Of a DNA stretch of 64,000 bases, positions 44,362-53,320 are shown in pieces. Source of the DNA: Seohaeicola sp024304985 (lineage in GTDB: Bacteria > Pseudomonadota > Alphaproteobacteria > Rhodobacterales > Rhodobacteraceae). Both the position numbers and the translations under genes were made by a program. Position 1 is the first letter of the stretch. Each line of letters starts with the position of its first letter. The notes below the pieces were generated by a model, which saw nothing but the letters and a program-made list of their open reading frames with translations, had not been told where the DNA came from and made no database searches. The stretch is taken from positions 62,001-126,000 of the forward strand of contig NZ_JARAMP010000010.1 in the NCBI RefSeq assembly GCF_028802875.1. The letters run 5' to 3'.

Positions 44362-46731
44362 TTACATCTTGCGCCAGTCGCCGGCCTGCTCGAACGCCCC
44401 GGCGGCGCGGTAGATCGTGCTTTCCTCATAGCGCCGCCCGATCAGTTGCAGGCCGATGGGCAGGCCATCGGACATGCCGCAGGGGATCGACATGGCGGGA
44501 TGGCCCGTCACGTCGAAGGGCGAGGTATTGGGCAGCATCTCGAAGGCGCGCTGTGTCCAGAGGGCGAGCGAACTGTCGGGCGGCGGCAGCGGGGTTGCCT
44601 TCATCGGCGTGGTGGGCATCAGGAGCAGGTCATAGGAGGCGAGGACCTTGTTGTATTCCTCGCGCAGCTGCCGCGACAGGTTCTGCGCCTTGGCATAGTA
44701 GCGCCCGCGCGTGTGCTTGAGGTGATACTGCCCCACCAGCATCGAGATCTTGAGCGTGTCCGACAGCTCATCCGCGCGGGAACGCCAGTTCGAGTGATAA
44801 TCCAGCAGGGAGGTTGTATAGAGCCCTTCCCAGCCGGTGCCGAAGCCATTGCCCAGCATCATCTGGTTCGTCAGACCTTCCAGACCGATGGGTGTCCAGA
44901 TGGCGGGTCCGTGCAGGTGCCAGGGGATAGAGATCTCGTCCACGGTTGCGCCCAGACGGCGGAACATCTCGGCCCCGGCGCGGACTTTCGCGTCCACGTC
45001 GGCCTCGGACGAGGCATGGCCGAAACCTTCCTTGACGACCCCGATCCTGAGGCCCGAAACGCCCCGGTTCACGGCGGCGGTGTATTTGTCGGTGACGACG
45101 TCATATTGGCGCGGATCAAGCCCGTCGGCCCCGGCGATGACTTCCAGCATCAGGGCGTTGTCCATGACGGTCTGAGTCATCGGCCCGGCATGGTCGATGG
45201 TGTTCTCGATCGGCATGATGCCGGAATAGGGCACAAGGCCGTGGGTCGGCTTCATGCCGTAGACGCCGCAGAAGGACGCAGGCATGCGGATCGAGCCGCC
45301 CTGATCGCCGCCAATGGCCATGTCCACCAGCCCGGCCCCGACCAGCGCGCCGGAGCCGGAGGATGACCCCCCGGCCGAGTATCCGTGCTTGTGCGGGTTG
45401 TGCACCGCGCCCGTGGCGTTGGTATGGCTGCCGCCGGAGAGGCAGAAATATTCGCAATGCGCCTTGCCCACGATGGTGGCACCTGCGTCCAGAAGCCGGG
45501 TGACGATGGTGGCGTCCAGATCAGGGGTGTAGCCCTTGAGCGTGGCCGCCCCGTTCATCATCGGCACGCCCGCAAGGCAGACGTTATCCTTGAGCGCGAT
45601 GGTCCGCCCCAGCAAGGGCCCGCGCGGCGCGCCCTTGATCTCGGTCTTCACATACCACGCGTTCATCGGGTTTTCATCGGCCGTGGGCCGATAGCCGGAG
45701 GTGCGGGGATAGAGCACCGGGGGCAGGTAATCGGGCAGCGCATCGACAATGTCATAGGCATCAAGCGTGCCCTGCATCACGTCCAGAAACTCCTGCACGC
45801 GGGCATCCGACATGTGCATGCCCAGTTCCTCGACGATGGTTTTCATCTGGGCATGGGTGGGGCGCTGGACGGTCATGTAGGACATCCTTTCTTGCAACGG
45901 GGCCGGGGCGGCGGACCGTGTCGTCTGTGTCTTGGCCTGTGTCGCGGCGTGTTGGGGCGGTGCGGCAGGTTTGGCCGCGCCTAGGGGTTTGGGCGCGGGT
46001 TTGGCCGCCTTGCCGCCGCTGGCACCGAAGCCGGTGAATTCCTCGATCAGGGCGGGATCGGCGGCCTCGGACCCTGCCACCTCGCCCATGATGCGGCCCT
46101 TCTGGATCAGCAGGACGCGGTCCGACAGGGCGGTGATGAAATCAAGGCTTTGTTCGACCAGAATGATGCTGAGGCCATCGCGGCGGTTCAACTCTTTCAG
46201 AAGGTCGATGATCTCGTCGATGATCGAGGGCTGGATGCCTTCGGTCGGCTCGTCCAGCAGGATCAAATCGGGTTCCGAGATCAGGCAGCGGGCGAGGGCC
46301 AGCAATTGCTGCTCGCCGCCAGAGAGCGCGCCGCCGTCGCGGTCCAGCAGACGGACAAGGCGGGGGAAATCGGCCAGCACGCGGTCAATCGCGCTGTCTT
46401 CGTCCATGTCATGGGCAGCAACGCCCATACGCAGGTTGTCGCGCACACTGAGGTTGGGGAATATCCCGCGCCCCTGCGGCACATAGCCGATGCCAAGCTG
46501 TGCGCGGCCAGAGGACCGCATCCGCACCATGTCCTGCCCGTCAAAGACCATGCTGCCACCTGAGGCCGGGATGATCCCCATCAGGGTTTTCAGCAACGTG
46601 GATTTGCCCATGCCGTTATGGCCCAGAACACCGAGGATTTCCCCTTCGTTCACGGTCAGGTCGATCCCGTGCAGGACCGGGACGCGGCCATAGCCGGCGC
46701 GCAGGCCCGAAACTTTCAGAAGCGTGCTCAT
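44362..46731 (-). CDS. Fusion protein: Urt/Liv-type ABC ATPase joined to amidase-signature hydrolase
   Basis: A 789-residue single frame joining two complete enzymes. Residues 1-233 are a LivF/UrtE-type ABC ATPase: Walker A G37-T45 (GHNGMGKST), signature LSGGEQQ (136-142), Walker B LILLDEP (156-162). Residues about 234-285 are an Ala/Pro/Lys-rich linker. From about 286 it is an amidase-signature enzyme with the full triad K381, S456 and S480, at the same spacing as in fatty acid amide hydrolase (75 and 24 residues). It follows the LivG gene with a 4-bp overlap, so it supplies the second ATPase of the importer. The hydrolase would sit at the inner face of the transporter. A ribosome site inside the linker may also yield free amidase. 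I know of no standard family with this fusion. Confidence 0.9.
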   Translation of the reverse strand: MSTLLKVSGLRAGYGRVPVLHGIDLTVNEGEILGVLGHNGMGKSTLLKTLMGIIPASGGSMVFDGQDMVRMRSSGRAQLGIGYVPQGRGIFPNLSVRDNLRMGVAAHDMDEDSAIDRVLADFPRLVRLLDRDGGALSGGEQQLLALARCLISEPDLILLDEPTEGIQPSIIDEIIDLLKELNRRDGLSIILVEQSLDFITALSDRVLLIQKGRIMGEVAGSEAADPALIEEFTGFGASGGKAAKPAPKPLGAAKPAAPPQHAATQAKTQTTRSAAPAPLQERMSYMTVQRPTHAQMKTIVEELGMHMSDARVQEFLDVMQGTLDAYDIVDALPDYLPPVLYPRTSGYRPTADENPMNAWYVKTEIKGAPRGPLLGRTIALKDNVCLAGVPMMNGAATLKGYTPDLDATIVTRLLDAGATIVGKAHCEYFCLSGGSHTNATGAVHNPHKHGYSAGGSSSGSGALVGAGLVDMAIGGDQGGSIRMPASFCGVYGMKPTHGLVPYSGIMPIENTIDHAGPMTQTVMDNALMLEVIAGADGLDPRQYDVVTDKYTAAVNRGVSGLRIGVVKEGFGHASSEADVDAKVRAGAEMFRRLGATVDEISIPWHLHGPAIWTPIGLEGLTNQMMLGNGFGTGWEGLYTTSLLDYHSNWRSRADELSDTLKISMLVGQYHLKHTRGRYYAKAQNLSRQLREEYNKVLASYDLLLMPTTPMKATPLPPPDSSLALWTQRAFEMLPNTSPFDVTGHPAMSIPCGMSDGLPIGLQLIGRRYEESTIYRAAGAFEQAGDWRKM
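45874..45890 (-). promoter_or_regulatory. Internal ribosome-binding site inside the ATPase-amidase fusion
   Basis: On the minus strand AAAGGA (45890-45885) is followed after 8 nt by an in-frame ATG (codon 286, MTVQRP) exactly where a free-standing amidase would begin. It may allow separate production of the amidase, or be a remnant of an earlier two-gene arrangement. Confidence 0.5.
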
Positions 46732-47456
46732 GCCCGATGCCCCAGATAGACTTCGCGCGCGCGCTTGTCCGCCGAAATGGCGTCCATCGTATCCTCCATC
46801 AGGATGCCGCCTTCATGAAACAGCGTGACCGTGCGCGAGATCATGCGGATGAACTGCATGTCATGCTCCACCACGATCAGGGCCGATGTCTTGTTGATCT
46901 CTTCGATCAGCTCGGCAGTGCGGAAGGTTTCTTCATGCGTCATGCCGGCGGCGGGTTCATCCAGCAGCACCAGCCACGGCTCGGCCGCCACCACCATGCC
47001 CAGTTCGACCCATTGGCGCTGCCCATGGGCCAGACGACCCAGTTGCATCCGGCGGATATCGCCCAGACGCAGCCGTTCGATCGTCTCGGCGGTCATGCTG
47101 CGGGCGCGGCGGTCGTCATGCCAGCGGCGGGCGGAGATCCAGATGTTTTCCTCGGCGGTGAGGCCGTCGAAGACATTGGGCACCTGCGTCTTGATACCGA
47201 CGCCAAGGCTGGCCACCTCGAAGGGTTCGGCCCCGGTCATGTCCTGCCCGCGGATCTTGACCTCGCCCGCGGAGGGGCGCAGCTGTCCGGTCAGGCATTT
47301 GAAGAAGGTGGATTTGCCTGCACCGTTCGGCCCGATCAGGCAGCGCAATTCGCGGTCGAACAGGGTGAAATCGACCTGATCCACAGCGCGGACGCCGCCG
47401 AAGTGCATACAGAGGCCACGGGTTTCGACGACCACTTCACCGCGTTGACGTGTCAT
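46728..47456 (-). CDS. ABC transporter ATPase (LivG/UrtD type)
   Basis: A 242-residue ATPase. Walker A is GPNGAGKST, Walker B is VLLDEPAAGM and the switch region reads VVEHDM. The signature LAHGQRQWVELG replaces LSGGQ, as in UrtD proteins of urea/amide importers. It pairs with the ATPase half of the fusion protein. Four-bp overlaps on both sides. Confidence 0.92.
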   Translation of the reverse strand: MTRQRGEVVVETRGLCMHFGGVRAVDQVDFTLFDRELRCLIGPNGAGKSTFFKCLTGQLRPSAGEVKIRGQDMTGAEPFEVASLGVGIKTQVPNVFDGLTAEENIWISARRWHDDRRARSMTAETIERLRLGDIRRMQLGRLAHGQRQWVELGMVVAAEPWLVLLDEPAAGMTHEETFRTAELIEEINKTSALIVVEHDMQFIRMISRTVTLFHEGGILMEDTMDAISADKRAREVYLGHRA

Positions 47457-48496
47457 TCTGTTCCCTCCGCCCGTGCGCCACGGCGGCGGCGTGTGCGCGT
47501 GGGGGCCTTTTTGCGCCTTGCATTGACCCAGTCGATGATCGTCGGAGCGACGCCCTTGGGCACCAGGAGCACGAAGACGATCAGGATCACGCCCAGCACA
47601 AGGTTGTTGTTCAGCACGCTTTGCCCGCCGAGGGCCGAGGTCAGGTAGAACAGCGCGAAGGTGGCCCCGATGGGGCCGATCAGCGTGCCGCGCCCGCCCA
47701 CGATCACCCAGATGATCGTCAGCGCCGCGTTATACAGGCTGAACACATCCGGCGTGGTGCGCCCTACCCCGTTGCAGAACAGAACCCCGCCGATGGCCGC
47801 GATCCCTGCGCCGATGGTGAAGATGCCCAGTTTGTACAGGCGCGTGTCATAGCCCAAGAGTTCGGCGCGCAGCTCATTCTCGCGGATGGCGACGCAGACG
47901 CGGCCGAATTTGGTGTTCACCAGCCAGCCCACGAAGACATAGCACAGGATCAGGGCGGCCATGGCGACGTAGAACACATGTTCCGGGAACAGGAAGGCGG
48001 TGGGGTTCCACGGCAGGTTGATGGGCGGCGATGACACGCCGTTGAAGCCGCCCAGAAGCGCGTTGCCGATCTTGTATTCCGGCCCCGAGGTGCGCCGGAT
48101 CAGCGAGAAGAAGATCAGCGTGACTGTCAGGGTGATGACGCCCAGATAGACATCCGACACCCGGCCATAGAAGATGAAATAGCCCAAGGCGGCGGCAAAG
48201 GCCGATGTGACCAGGACCGCCACAAGGATCGCCCATGTCGAGCCGCCGAAGTTGATGGCCGAGATCGTATAGGCGTAGGCCCCAAGGCCAAAGAACGCGA
48301 CCTGTCCGAAGCACAGGATGCCGCCATAGCCCCAGATCAGCGCAAGGCTGAGCGCCAGCACCGCCAGTGCGATGGCCGTGGTCAGGTTGATGATGGTGAA
48401 GAGTTGCAACACCTGTGGGGCGGCAAACATGAACACCACGCCCAGCAGGGCATAGAAGAAGGTCGGGCGCATCTGGCGCAACATGCCGCTGTTCAT
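47453..48496 (-). CDS. ABC transporter permease (LivM/UrtC type)
   Basis: A 347-residue inner-membrane permease with about ten helices. Family features are WGYGGILCFGQVAFFGLGAYAY and VIVGGRGTLIGPIGATFAL. The C-terminus is strikingly basic (RRKKAPTRTRRRRGAR). It forms the channel with the LivH-type permease. Confidence 0.92.
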   Translation of the reverse strand: MNSGMLRQMRPTFFYALLGVVFMFAAPQVLQLFTIINLTTAIALAVLALSLALIWGYGGILCFGQVAFFGLGAYAYTISAINFGGSTWAILVAVLVTSAFAAALGYFIFYGRVSDVYLGVITLTVTLIFFSLIRRTSGPEYKIGNALLGGFNGVSSPPINLPWNPTAFLFPEHVFYVAMAALILCYVFVGWLVNTKFGRVCVAIRENELRAELLGYDTRLYKLGIFTIGAGIAAIGGVLFCNGVGRTTPDVFSLYNAALTIIWVIVGGRGTLIGPIGATFALFYLTSALGGQSVLNNNLVLGVILIVFVLLVPKGVAPTIIDWVNARRKKAPTRTRRRRGARAEGTE

Positions 48497-49362
48497 AGCG
48501 ATTTCCGGAAGAAGCGGCCCGTGATCCCGCGCGGCATCAGGCGCAAGAGGATGATGGCGGCCAGAAGAAGCGCGATCTCGCCGAAGGTCGATCCCGCGAT
48601 GAAGGAGAATATGCCGTTGATCCCGCCCAGCAGGACCGATCCGGCCGTGGTGCCCGCAAGGATCGCCGATCCGCCCGAGATCACGGTGATGAAAGCCTTG
48701 GCGATATAGGTGGCGCCGATGGTGGGCAGAACGCCTGTCATGGGGGCCAGCAAGCCGCCCGCAAGGCCCGACACGGCCGCGCCCAGCCCGAAGGTGATCA
48801 TGTAGATGCGGCTGGTGGAGACGCCCAAGGATGAGGCCATTTCCGCGTTCTGCATGGTGCCGCGCGCCAGCAGCCCCAGCTTGGTAAAGCGCAGCGTCAG
48901 CCAGACGGCGATCAGCAGGACGATGGTGATCAGGATCAGGAACAGCTCATATCCCGACGCCGAATAGGTGCCGATCTGGATCGCGCCCAAGGGCGGGGCC
49001 ACGGTGGTGGCCGTCGAGGCCCCGAAGATCGAGGTCACGATCCCCACCAGCAGCAAGGACAGCCCCCATGTGGCCAGAAGCGTGTCCACCATCCGCCCAT
49101 AGAGCCAGCGGATCAGCAGGCGTTCCACGATCACGCCGATGATCCCCACGACCAAGGGGGCAAGGATCAGCATGGCGACCCAGATGTTCACGCCCGCATT
49201 GGTGGCCACCACGACCGTATAGCCGCCCAGCATCAGGAATTCGCCATGCGCAAGGTTGATCACCCGCATCATGCCGAAGATGATCGCAAGGCCAAGGCTG
49301 ATCAGGGCCAGGTTCGCGATGACATAGGCCAGTTGCAGGCCGATCGCAGCCACGAGATCCAA
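48493..49362 (-). CDS. ABC transporter permease (LivH/UrtB type)
   Basis: A 289-residue permease with about eight helices. Landmarks are GMMRVINLAHGEFLMLGGY, LLATWGLSLLL and AVSGLAGGLLAPM. It overlaps the LivM-type gene by 4 bp and lies 80 bp after the binding-protein gene. Confidence 0.92.
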   Translation of the reverse strand: MDLVAAIGLQLAYVIANLALISLGLAIIFGMMRVINLAHGEFLMLGGYTVVVATNAGVNIWVAMLILAPLVVGIIGVIVERLLIRWLYGRMVDTLLATWGLSLLLVGIVTSIFGASTATTVAPPLGAIQIGTYSASGYELFLILITIVLLIAVWLTLRFTKLGLLARGTMQNAEMASSLGVSTSRIYMITFGLGAAVSGLAGGLLAPMTGVLPTIGATYIAKAFITVISGGSAILAGTTAGSVLLGGINGIFSFIAGSTFGEIALLLAAIILLRLMPRGITGRFFRKSL

Positions 49363-49389
49363 GGGGCTCTCCGTTCCGGTTCAGGGTTG

Positions 49390-49414
49390 CGCCGGGGCCA
49401 TGGGGACCCCGGCG
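49390..49414 (-). other. Intercistronic hairpin between binding-protein and permease genes (amide importer)
   Basis: An 8-bp stem (CGCCGGGG / CCCCGGCG) with a 9-nt loop, 28 nt after the binding-protein stop and 27 nt before the permease start on the minus strand. No T-run. Confidence 0.5.
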
Positions 49415-49442
49415 ACAGGGTCAGGTCAGCAGCGGGTCGGGA

Positions 49443-50690
49443 TCACTTGATCCCGGCGGCGGCCAGACCGTTTTCGAAGTAGAAGGTCGAAAGGGTCGGA
49501 TTGGCGTTCAGGTCGCAGACAAGCTGCGTATCCGCCGGAGGCTGCGCCTCGTAGCTTTCGACGATGTTGAACTCCTGATCCTGCAATTCGCCCAGCACGA
49601 CGTTCTGGATCGCGTGGTTGGTCTGTGGGTCGATGGTGATGGGGCCGGAGGGGCCGTTATAGGTCAGGCCCGACTTGAGCGCCGCCGTCACTTCGGCATG
49701 CTCGACGCTGCCAGCTAGTTTGACAGCCTCGGCCCAGAGCATCGCCCCCTCGTAGGAGCGCACGGTCAGCTCGTTCATCGTGGCGCGGTTGGCCCCGAAC
49801 TTGGCATCCATGCGGGCGAGGAAAGCCTCGTTCTCGGCGTTCTTCACTCCTTCGAAGTAGGAGTAGGCGGCCAGCAGACCGTTGCCCTCTTCGGCGGAGA
49901 TCAGCTTGTGTTCGTTCCCGATGCCGAAGGTCGTGGAGGCAATCGGGATTTCCTTGTTCATGCCTGCCGCCGCATATTGGCGGTAGAAGGACACATGCGC
50001 GCCGCCCACGAGGCCCGAGAACACGAGATCCGGCTTGGCCTGCTGGATCTTGTTGATGGTCGGTCCGAAGTTGGTGACGTCGAGCGGGAAGAATTCGATG
50101 GCCAGAGTCTCGCCGCCGTTTTCCTTGACGAAGCGTTCCACCCACTGGGCGATGATCTGGCCATAGTTGTAATCGGCCGCGATGATATAGGCCTTCTTGC
50201 CCCATTTGTTCATCGCGTAAGGCACGACCTTGGCCACGGTCTGTGCGGGTGTAGAGCCGGTGCAGACGTTGTTGAAGTCGCACACACCGCCTTCATACTG
50301 AGTGTTGTAGAAATAGAGCGTCTTGAAGCGGGCGAGCGTCGGCCGGATGGCTTCGCGGCTGGCCGAGGTGATGCCGCCATGCACGGTTGCGGCGCGGTCG
50401 CCTGCGGCGGCTTGGGTGGCGTATTGGGTGTAGAACTGGATGGTGGACTGCGCGTCATACATCTTCAGCTCCACCTCCTTGCCCAGAAGGCCGCCAGCGG
50501 CGTTGATGTCGTCGATGGCAAGGCTGGTGGCATCGGCCATTGCGGTGCCGTAGATATCAAGGCCCCCCGACAGGTCGAGGATCGAGGCGAAGATGATCTT
50601 GTCGCTGCCCTGCGCCCGCCCGATGATCGGGGCGGATGACAGTGCCAGCGCGGAAGATCCGGCCAGAAAACTTCTACGCGAAAAAGTCAT
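49443..50690 (-). CDS. Urea/amide-type ABC solute-binding protein (UrtA/FmdD/AmiC-like)
   Basis: A 415-residue periplasmic binding protein with a twin-arginine-like signal (SRRSFLAG) and an AGGAGAG ribosome site. LYFYNTQYEGGVCDFN matches the segment that contacts the ligand in urea and short-chain-amide binding proteins, rather than the branched-chain amino acid LivK type. It is the first gene of an operon that includes an amidase, so an amide ligand is likely. CVC-type Cys residues (VCD, VCTG) in the ligand region could form a disulfide. Confidence 0.88.
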   Translation of the reverse strand: MTFSRRSFLAGSSALALSSAPIIGRAQGSDKIIFASILDLSGGLDIYGTAMADATSLAIDDINAAGGLLGKEVELKMYDAQSTIQFYTQYATQAAAGDRAATVHGGITSASREAIRPTLARFKTLYFYNTQYEGGVCDFNNVCTGSTPAQTVAKVVPYAMNKWGKKAYIIAADYNYGQIIAQWVERFVKENGGETLAIEFFPLDVTNFGPTINKIQQAKPDLVFSGLVGGAHVSFYRQYAAAGMNKEIPIASTTFGIGNEHKLISAEEGNGLLAAYSYFEGVKNAENEAFLARMDAKFGANRATMNELTVRSYEGAMLWAEAVKLAGSVEHAEVTAALKSGLTYNGPSGPITIDPQTNHAIQNVVLGELQDQEFNIVESYEAQPPADTQLVCDLNANPTLSTFYFENGLAAAGIK

Positions 50691-50747
50691 GTCAGTCTCT
50701 CCTGTTGGGTTGTGACCTTTGCGGTGCCCTTGCGGGGCCAAGCCGCA

Positions 50748-52382
50748 TCAGTCCTTGGATTCGGACGTTTTGCCGTCCGTTTTCTTGGAACGGGATGCGC
50801 TGCTGCGGCGGTCCAGTTGTTCGGTCACGCCGCGCACGCCATCGCCGATATTCATGCCTACTTCCTCGCCCAGCCGCTGAACGGCGGGCAGTTGCAAGGC
50901 CATGGACAGCACACCATCGACAAGCTGGTTGACGGTGCCGCCATCATTGGCGGTGCCGCCCTCGCCACCGCTGCCACCTGCCCGGCCCATGCCGGTGATA
51001 TGGTTGATGCGGATGCTTTCGATTTTCTCGGCCGGTTTGAGCATGCGTTCCACCACTTCGGGAAGGGTGCGGATGCGCGCCTCGTCGAGCTTCATGGCCA
51101 TCAACTCGGTGCTCTGGCTGTTTTCGGCGGTGATGACGGCGCTGCGGCCCTCGGCCTCGGCCAGAAGCTTGGCCTTCTGCGCCTCGGCGCGTTCCAGCAT
51201 GGCTTTTGCCTCGGCCTCGGCCATGGCCAGCAGCGTGCCCACTTCGGACCGGACGCGGGTATCGTCCACCTCGGCCTGCTCGGCGGCACGGATCAGGGCC
51301 AGCACCTTTTCGCGGTCGGCGGCGGCCTGTTCGCGGATGGTGCGGACCTTCTCCTCGGCCTCGGCCCCGGCGGCGGTGGCGGCAATCGCCTCGGCCTCGG
51401 CATGGGCTTCCTCGACCCGCTTGGCGGCAAGGCGCACGGCGTTGTCTGTCCTGGCCAATGCGGTGGCCAGTTCGGCGGCCAGCGTCTGCTCGCGCAGTTC
51501 GCGGTCCTTGCTGATCTCGGTCAGGCGCACTTCGCGTTCGCGGGCGATGCGCGCTGCCTCGCGGCGCTTCTCGGAGGTGGCCTGCTCCTCGGCGGTTTCG
51601 GCCATGGAGCGGGAGCGGGCGATCTCGATCTCGCGCTGCTGGGTGATCATCGCCTCTTCTTCTTCGCGGCTGATGGTCAGTTTGCGCTTGGTGGCATCCA
51701 GCTGGCTTTGGCGGACTGCCACTTCGGCATCCGCCTCGATCACGGCGCGCTCTTTCTTGTTCACGGCAATGATTTCAGCCAGGCGGCGCATACCGAGTGC
51801 GTTGAAGGCGTTGTTTTCATCCAGCGCATGGAATGGCGTCTGGTCGATCCGCGTCAGCGAGACGGATTCCAGCAAAAGGCCGTTCTGTGCCAGATTGTCG
51901 GTCAGCACGTCCGAGACTTCGCGCGCATAGCCCGCGCGGTTGTCCTGCAATTCATCCATGGTGTAACGCGCGGCGACGGACAGCATGGCATCGACCAGCT
52001 TGCCCTCAAGCGTTTCGGCCAGATCGGCAGAGCGGAAGGATTTGCCCGCCAAAGCCTGCGCCGCCGTGGCGACGCCTTCGGCTGTGGCCCGCACACGCAC
52101 ATAGAATTCCGCCCCCACATCGACGCGCAGACGATCCTTGGTGATAATGGATTTCGGCCCCAGCCGTTCGATTTCCAGCTTGGTGGTCCGCATGTTCACT
52201 TCGGAGACCTTGTGCAGGAAGGGCAGCGCGATGCAGCCCCCGTCCAGCACGACCCGCTGGCCCCCGGCACCCGTCCGCACGAGACTGACCTCACGCGTGG
52301 CTTTGCGGTAATACCTGTTCAGGAAAAGAATGATCAGAATGACGACGACAAGAAGGATGACCAGACTGACGAACACCGTCAT
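50748..52382 (-). CDS. SPFH/flotillin-like membrane protein (YqiK type)
   Basis: A 544-residue protein with one N-terminal transmembrane helix (VFVSLVILLVVVILIILFL), a PHB/SPFH domain to about residue 200, then a long Ala/Glu coiled coil (about 215-430). Gly-rich (GRAGGSGGEGGTANDGG) and basic C-terminal tails follow. This is the layout of YqiK and bacterial flotillins, scaffolds of membrane microdomains. The ATG is chosen over a GTG three codons earlier because GGGAG lies 8 nt before it. The usual partner YqiJ is not adjacent. Confidence 0.87.
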   Translation of the reverse strand: MTVFVSLVILLVVVILIILFLNRYYRKATREVSLVRTGAGGQRVVLDGGCIALPFLHKVSEVNMRTTKLEIERLGPKSIITKDRLRVDVGAEFYVRVRATAEGVATAAQALAGKSFRSADLAETLEGKLVDAMLSVAARYTMDELQDNRAGYAREVSDVLTDNLAQNGLLLESVSLTRIDQTPFHALDENNAFNALGMRRLAEIIAVNKKERAVIEADAEVAVRQSQLDATKRKLTISREEEEAMITQQREIEIARSRSMAETAEEQATSEKRREAARIAREREVRLTEISKDRELREQTLAAELATALARTDNAVRLAAKRVEEAHAEAEAIAATAAGAEAEEKVRTIREQAAADREKVLALIRAAEQAEVDDTRVRSEVGTLLAMAEAEAKAMLERAEAQKAKLLAEAEGRSAVITAENSQSTELMAMKLDEARIRTLPEVVERMLKPAEKIESIRINHITGMGRAGGSGGEGGTANDGGTVNQLVDGVLSMALQLPAVQRLGEEVGMNIGDGVRGVTEQLDRRSSASRSKKTDGKTSESKD

Positions 52383-52491
52383 CGCGCGCACTCCCGTTGA
52401 AGCGGCTCCTTCGGTCTGCGTGACCGTAGAGCGCTGTTATGTCGGCGAACATGTCACCGGATTTCGAACAACTGTTCGCTTTTATTGACCC

Positions 52492-52521
52492 AGCGTAAGC
52501 GGTGCTTTGAAATTCTGTCAA
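52492..52521 (-). promoter_or_regulatory. Candidate promoter upstream of the flotillin-like gene
   Basis: On the minus strand a perfect TTGACA (52521-52516) is followed after 18 bp by TACGCT (52497-52492), about 110 bp before the start codon. The region is clearly less GC-rich than its surroundings. The -10 match is weak. I saw nothing else in the 281 bp between this gene and the pyroglutamyl-peptidase gene. Confidence 0.4.
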
Positions 52522-52663
52522 TCACCTTGTGTGAGGGGCTTAAGTCCAGACGGCAAGGATGCGTGATGCCAGTTCGCGGGGCCTTTTTTCACTGCCACGC
52601 ATTTACGCAACGCCCGGTGGCAAAGGCACGGATCAGGGCACGTTTTGTATCGCTTGCGGTTGA

Positions 52664-53320
52664 TCAGACCTGCGCGGCAGACCATGCGGTTTCCAGCCCG
52701 ATGCGCAGCCCGGTGACCATGTCATCAAGGTGCATCGAGGCGAAATCCGCCCTCTGATGCTGTTCGACCTGCGCGTCATGCGCGATCTGGTCCAGCAGAT
52801 CAGCCACTTGCGCGGGCAGATAGGGCAGATGGATGAAACCTGCCCGCGTTTCGGGGTGATGGAGTGCACAATGATTGAGCACAGTGTAGAGCGTGGCGTT
52901 GCACAGATAGGTGCCCGCGCTGCCGGACTGGCGGCATGGCAGGCCGCTGGCGCGAATCGCTGCCTGCATCGCATCGGCGGGCAAGGTGGAGAGATAGCCG
53001 TCCGGGCCGCCATCCAGAACGCGGCCATTCTGTCGATGGCCCATGTTGTCGGGCAGTTCGAACCACGACCAGTTGGCGGCCATGCGTTCGATCCGCAGCA
53101 TCGCCTCGCCCGGCCAGAGGCCCAGCGAGACGATCACCTGCGGGCGCAGATCGTCGATCAGTGCGGGCAATTGGCGGCGCATGCCTTGGAAATCGACAGG
53201 CAGGACATGACCCCGCACCATTGCGCCGCCGATGCGGACGCCATCCAGCGCGCGGCTGACCAGTTCCGACGGATTGGCGCTGCGGCCGCCATAGCCCTGA
53301 AATCCTGTGACCAGGATCAT
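52664..53320 (-). CDS. pcp: Pyroglutamyl-peptidase I (peptidase C15)
   Basis: A 218-residue C15 cysteine peptidase that removes N-terminal pyroglutamate from peptides. The N-terminal TGFQGYGGRSANPSE motif is typical, and the catalytic residues are all present: Glu in RIERMAANW, Cys in AGTYLCN and His in FIHLPYLP. Cytoplasmic. It may salvage imported peptides along with the peptide cassette on the left, though it lies 40 kb away. Confidence 0.9.
   Translation of the reverse strand: MILVTGFQGYGGRSANPSELVSRALDGVRIGGAMVRGHVLPVDFQGMRRQLPALIDDLRPQVIVSLGLWPGEAMLRIERMAANWSWFELPDNMGHRQNGRVLDGGPDGYLSTLPADAMQAAIRASGLPCRQSGSAGTYLCNATLYTVLNHCALHHPETRAGFIHLPYLPAQVADLLDQIAHDAQVEQHQRADFASMHLDDMVTGLRIGLETAWSAAQV

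Noticed and set aside
52485..52757. 90-codon plus-strand frame in the gap before pcp
   Set aside because: It overlaps the 3' end of pcp antisense, has no ribosome site and no recognisable domain. The candidate flotillin-gene promoter overlaps its start.
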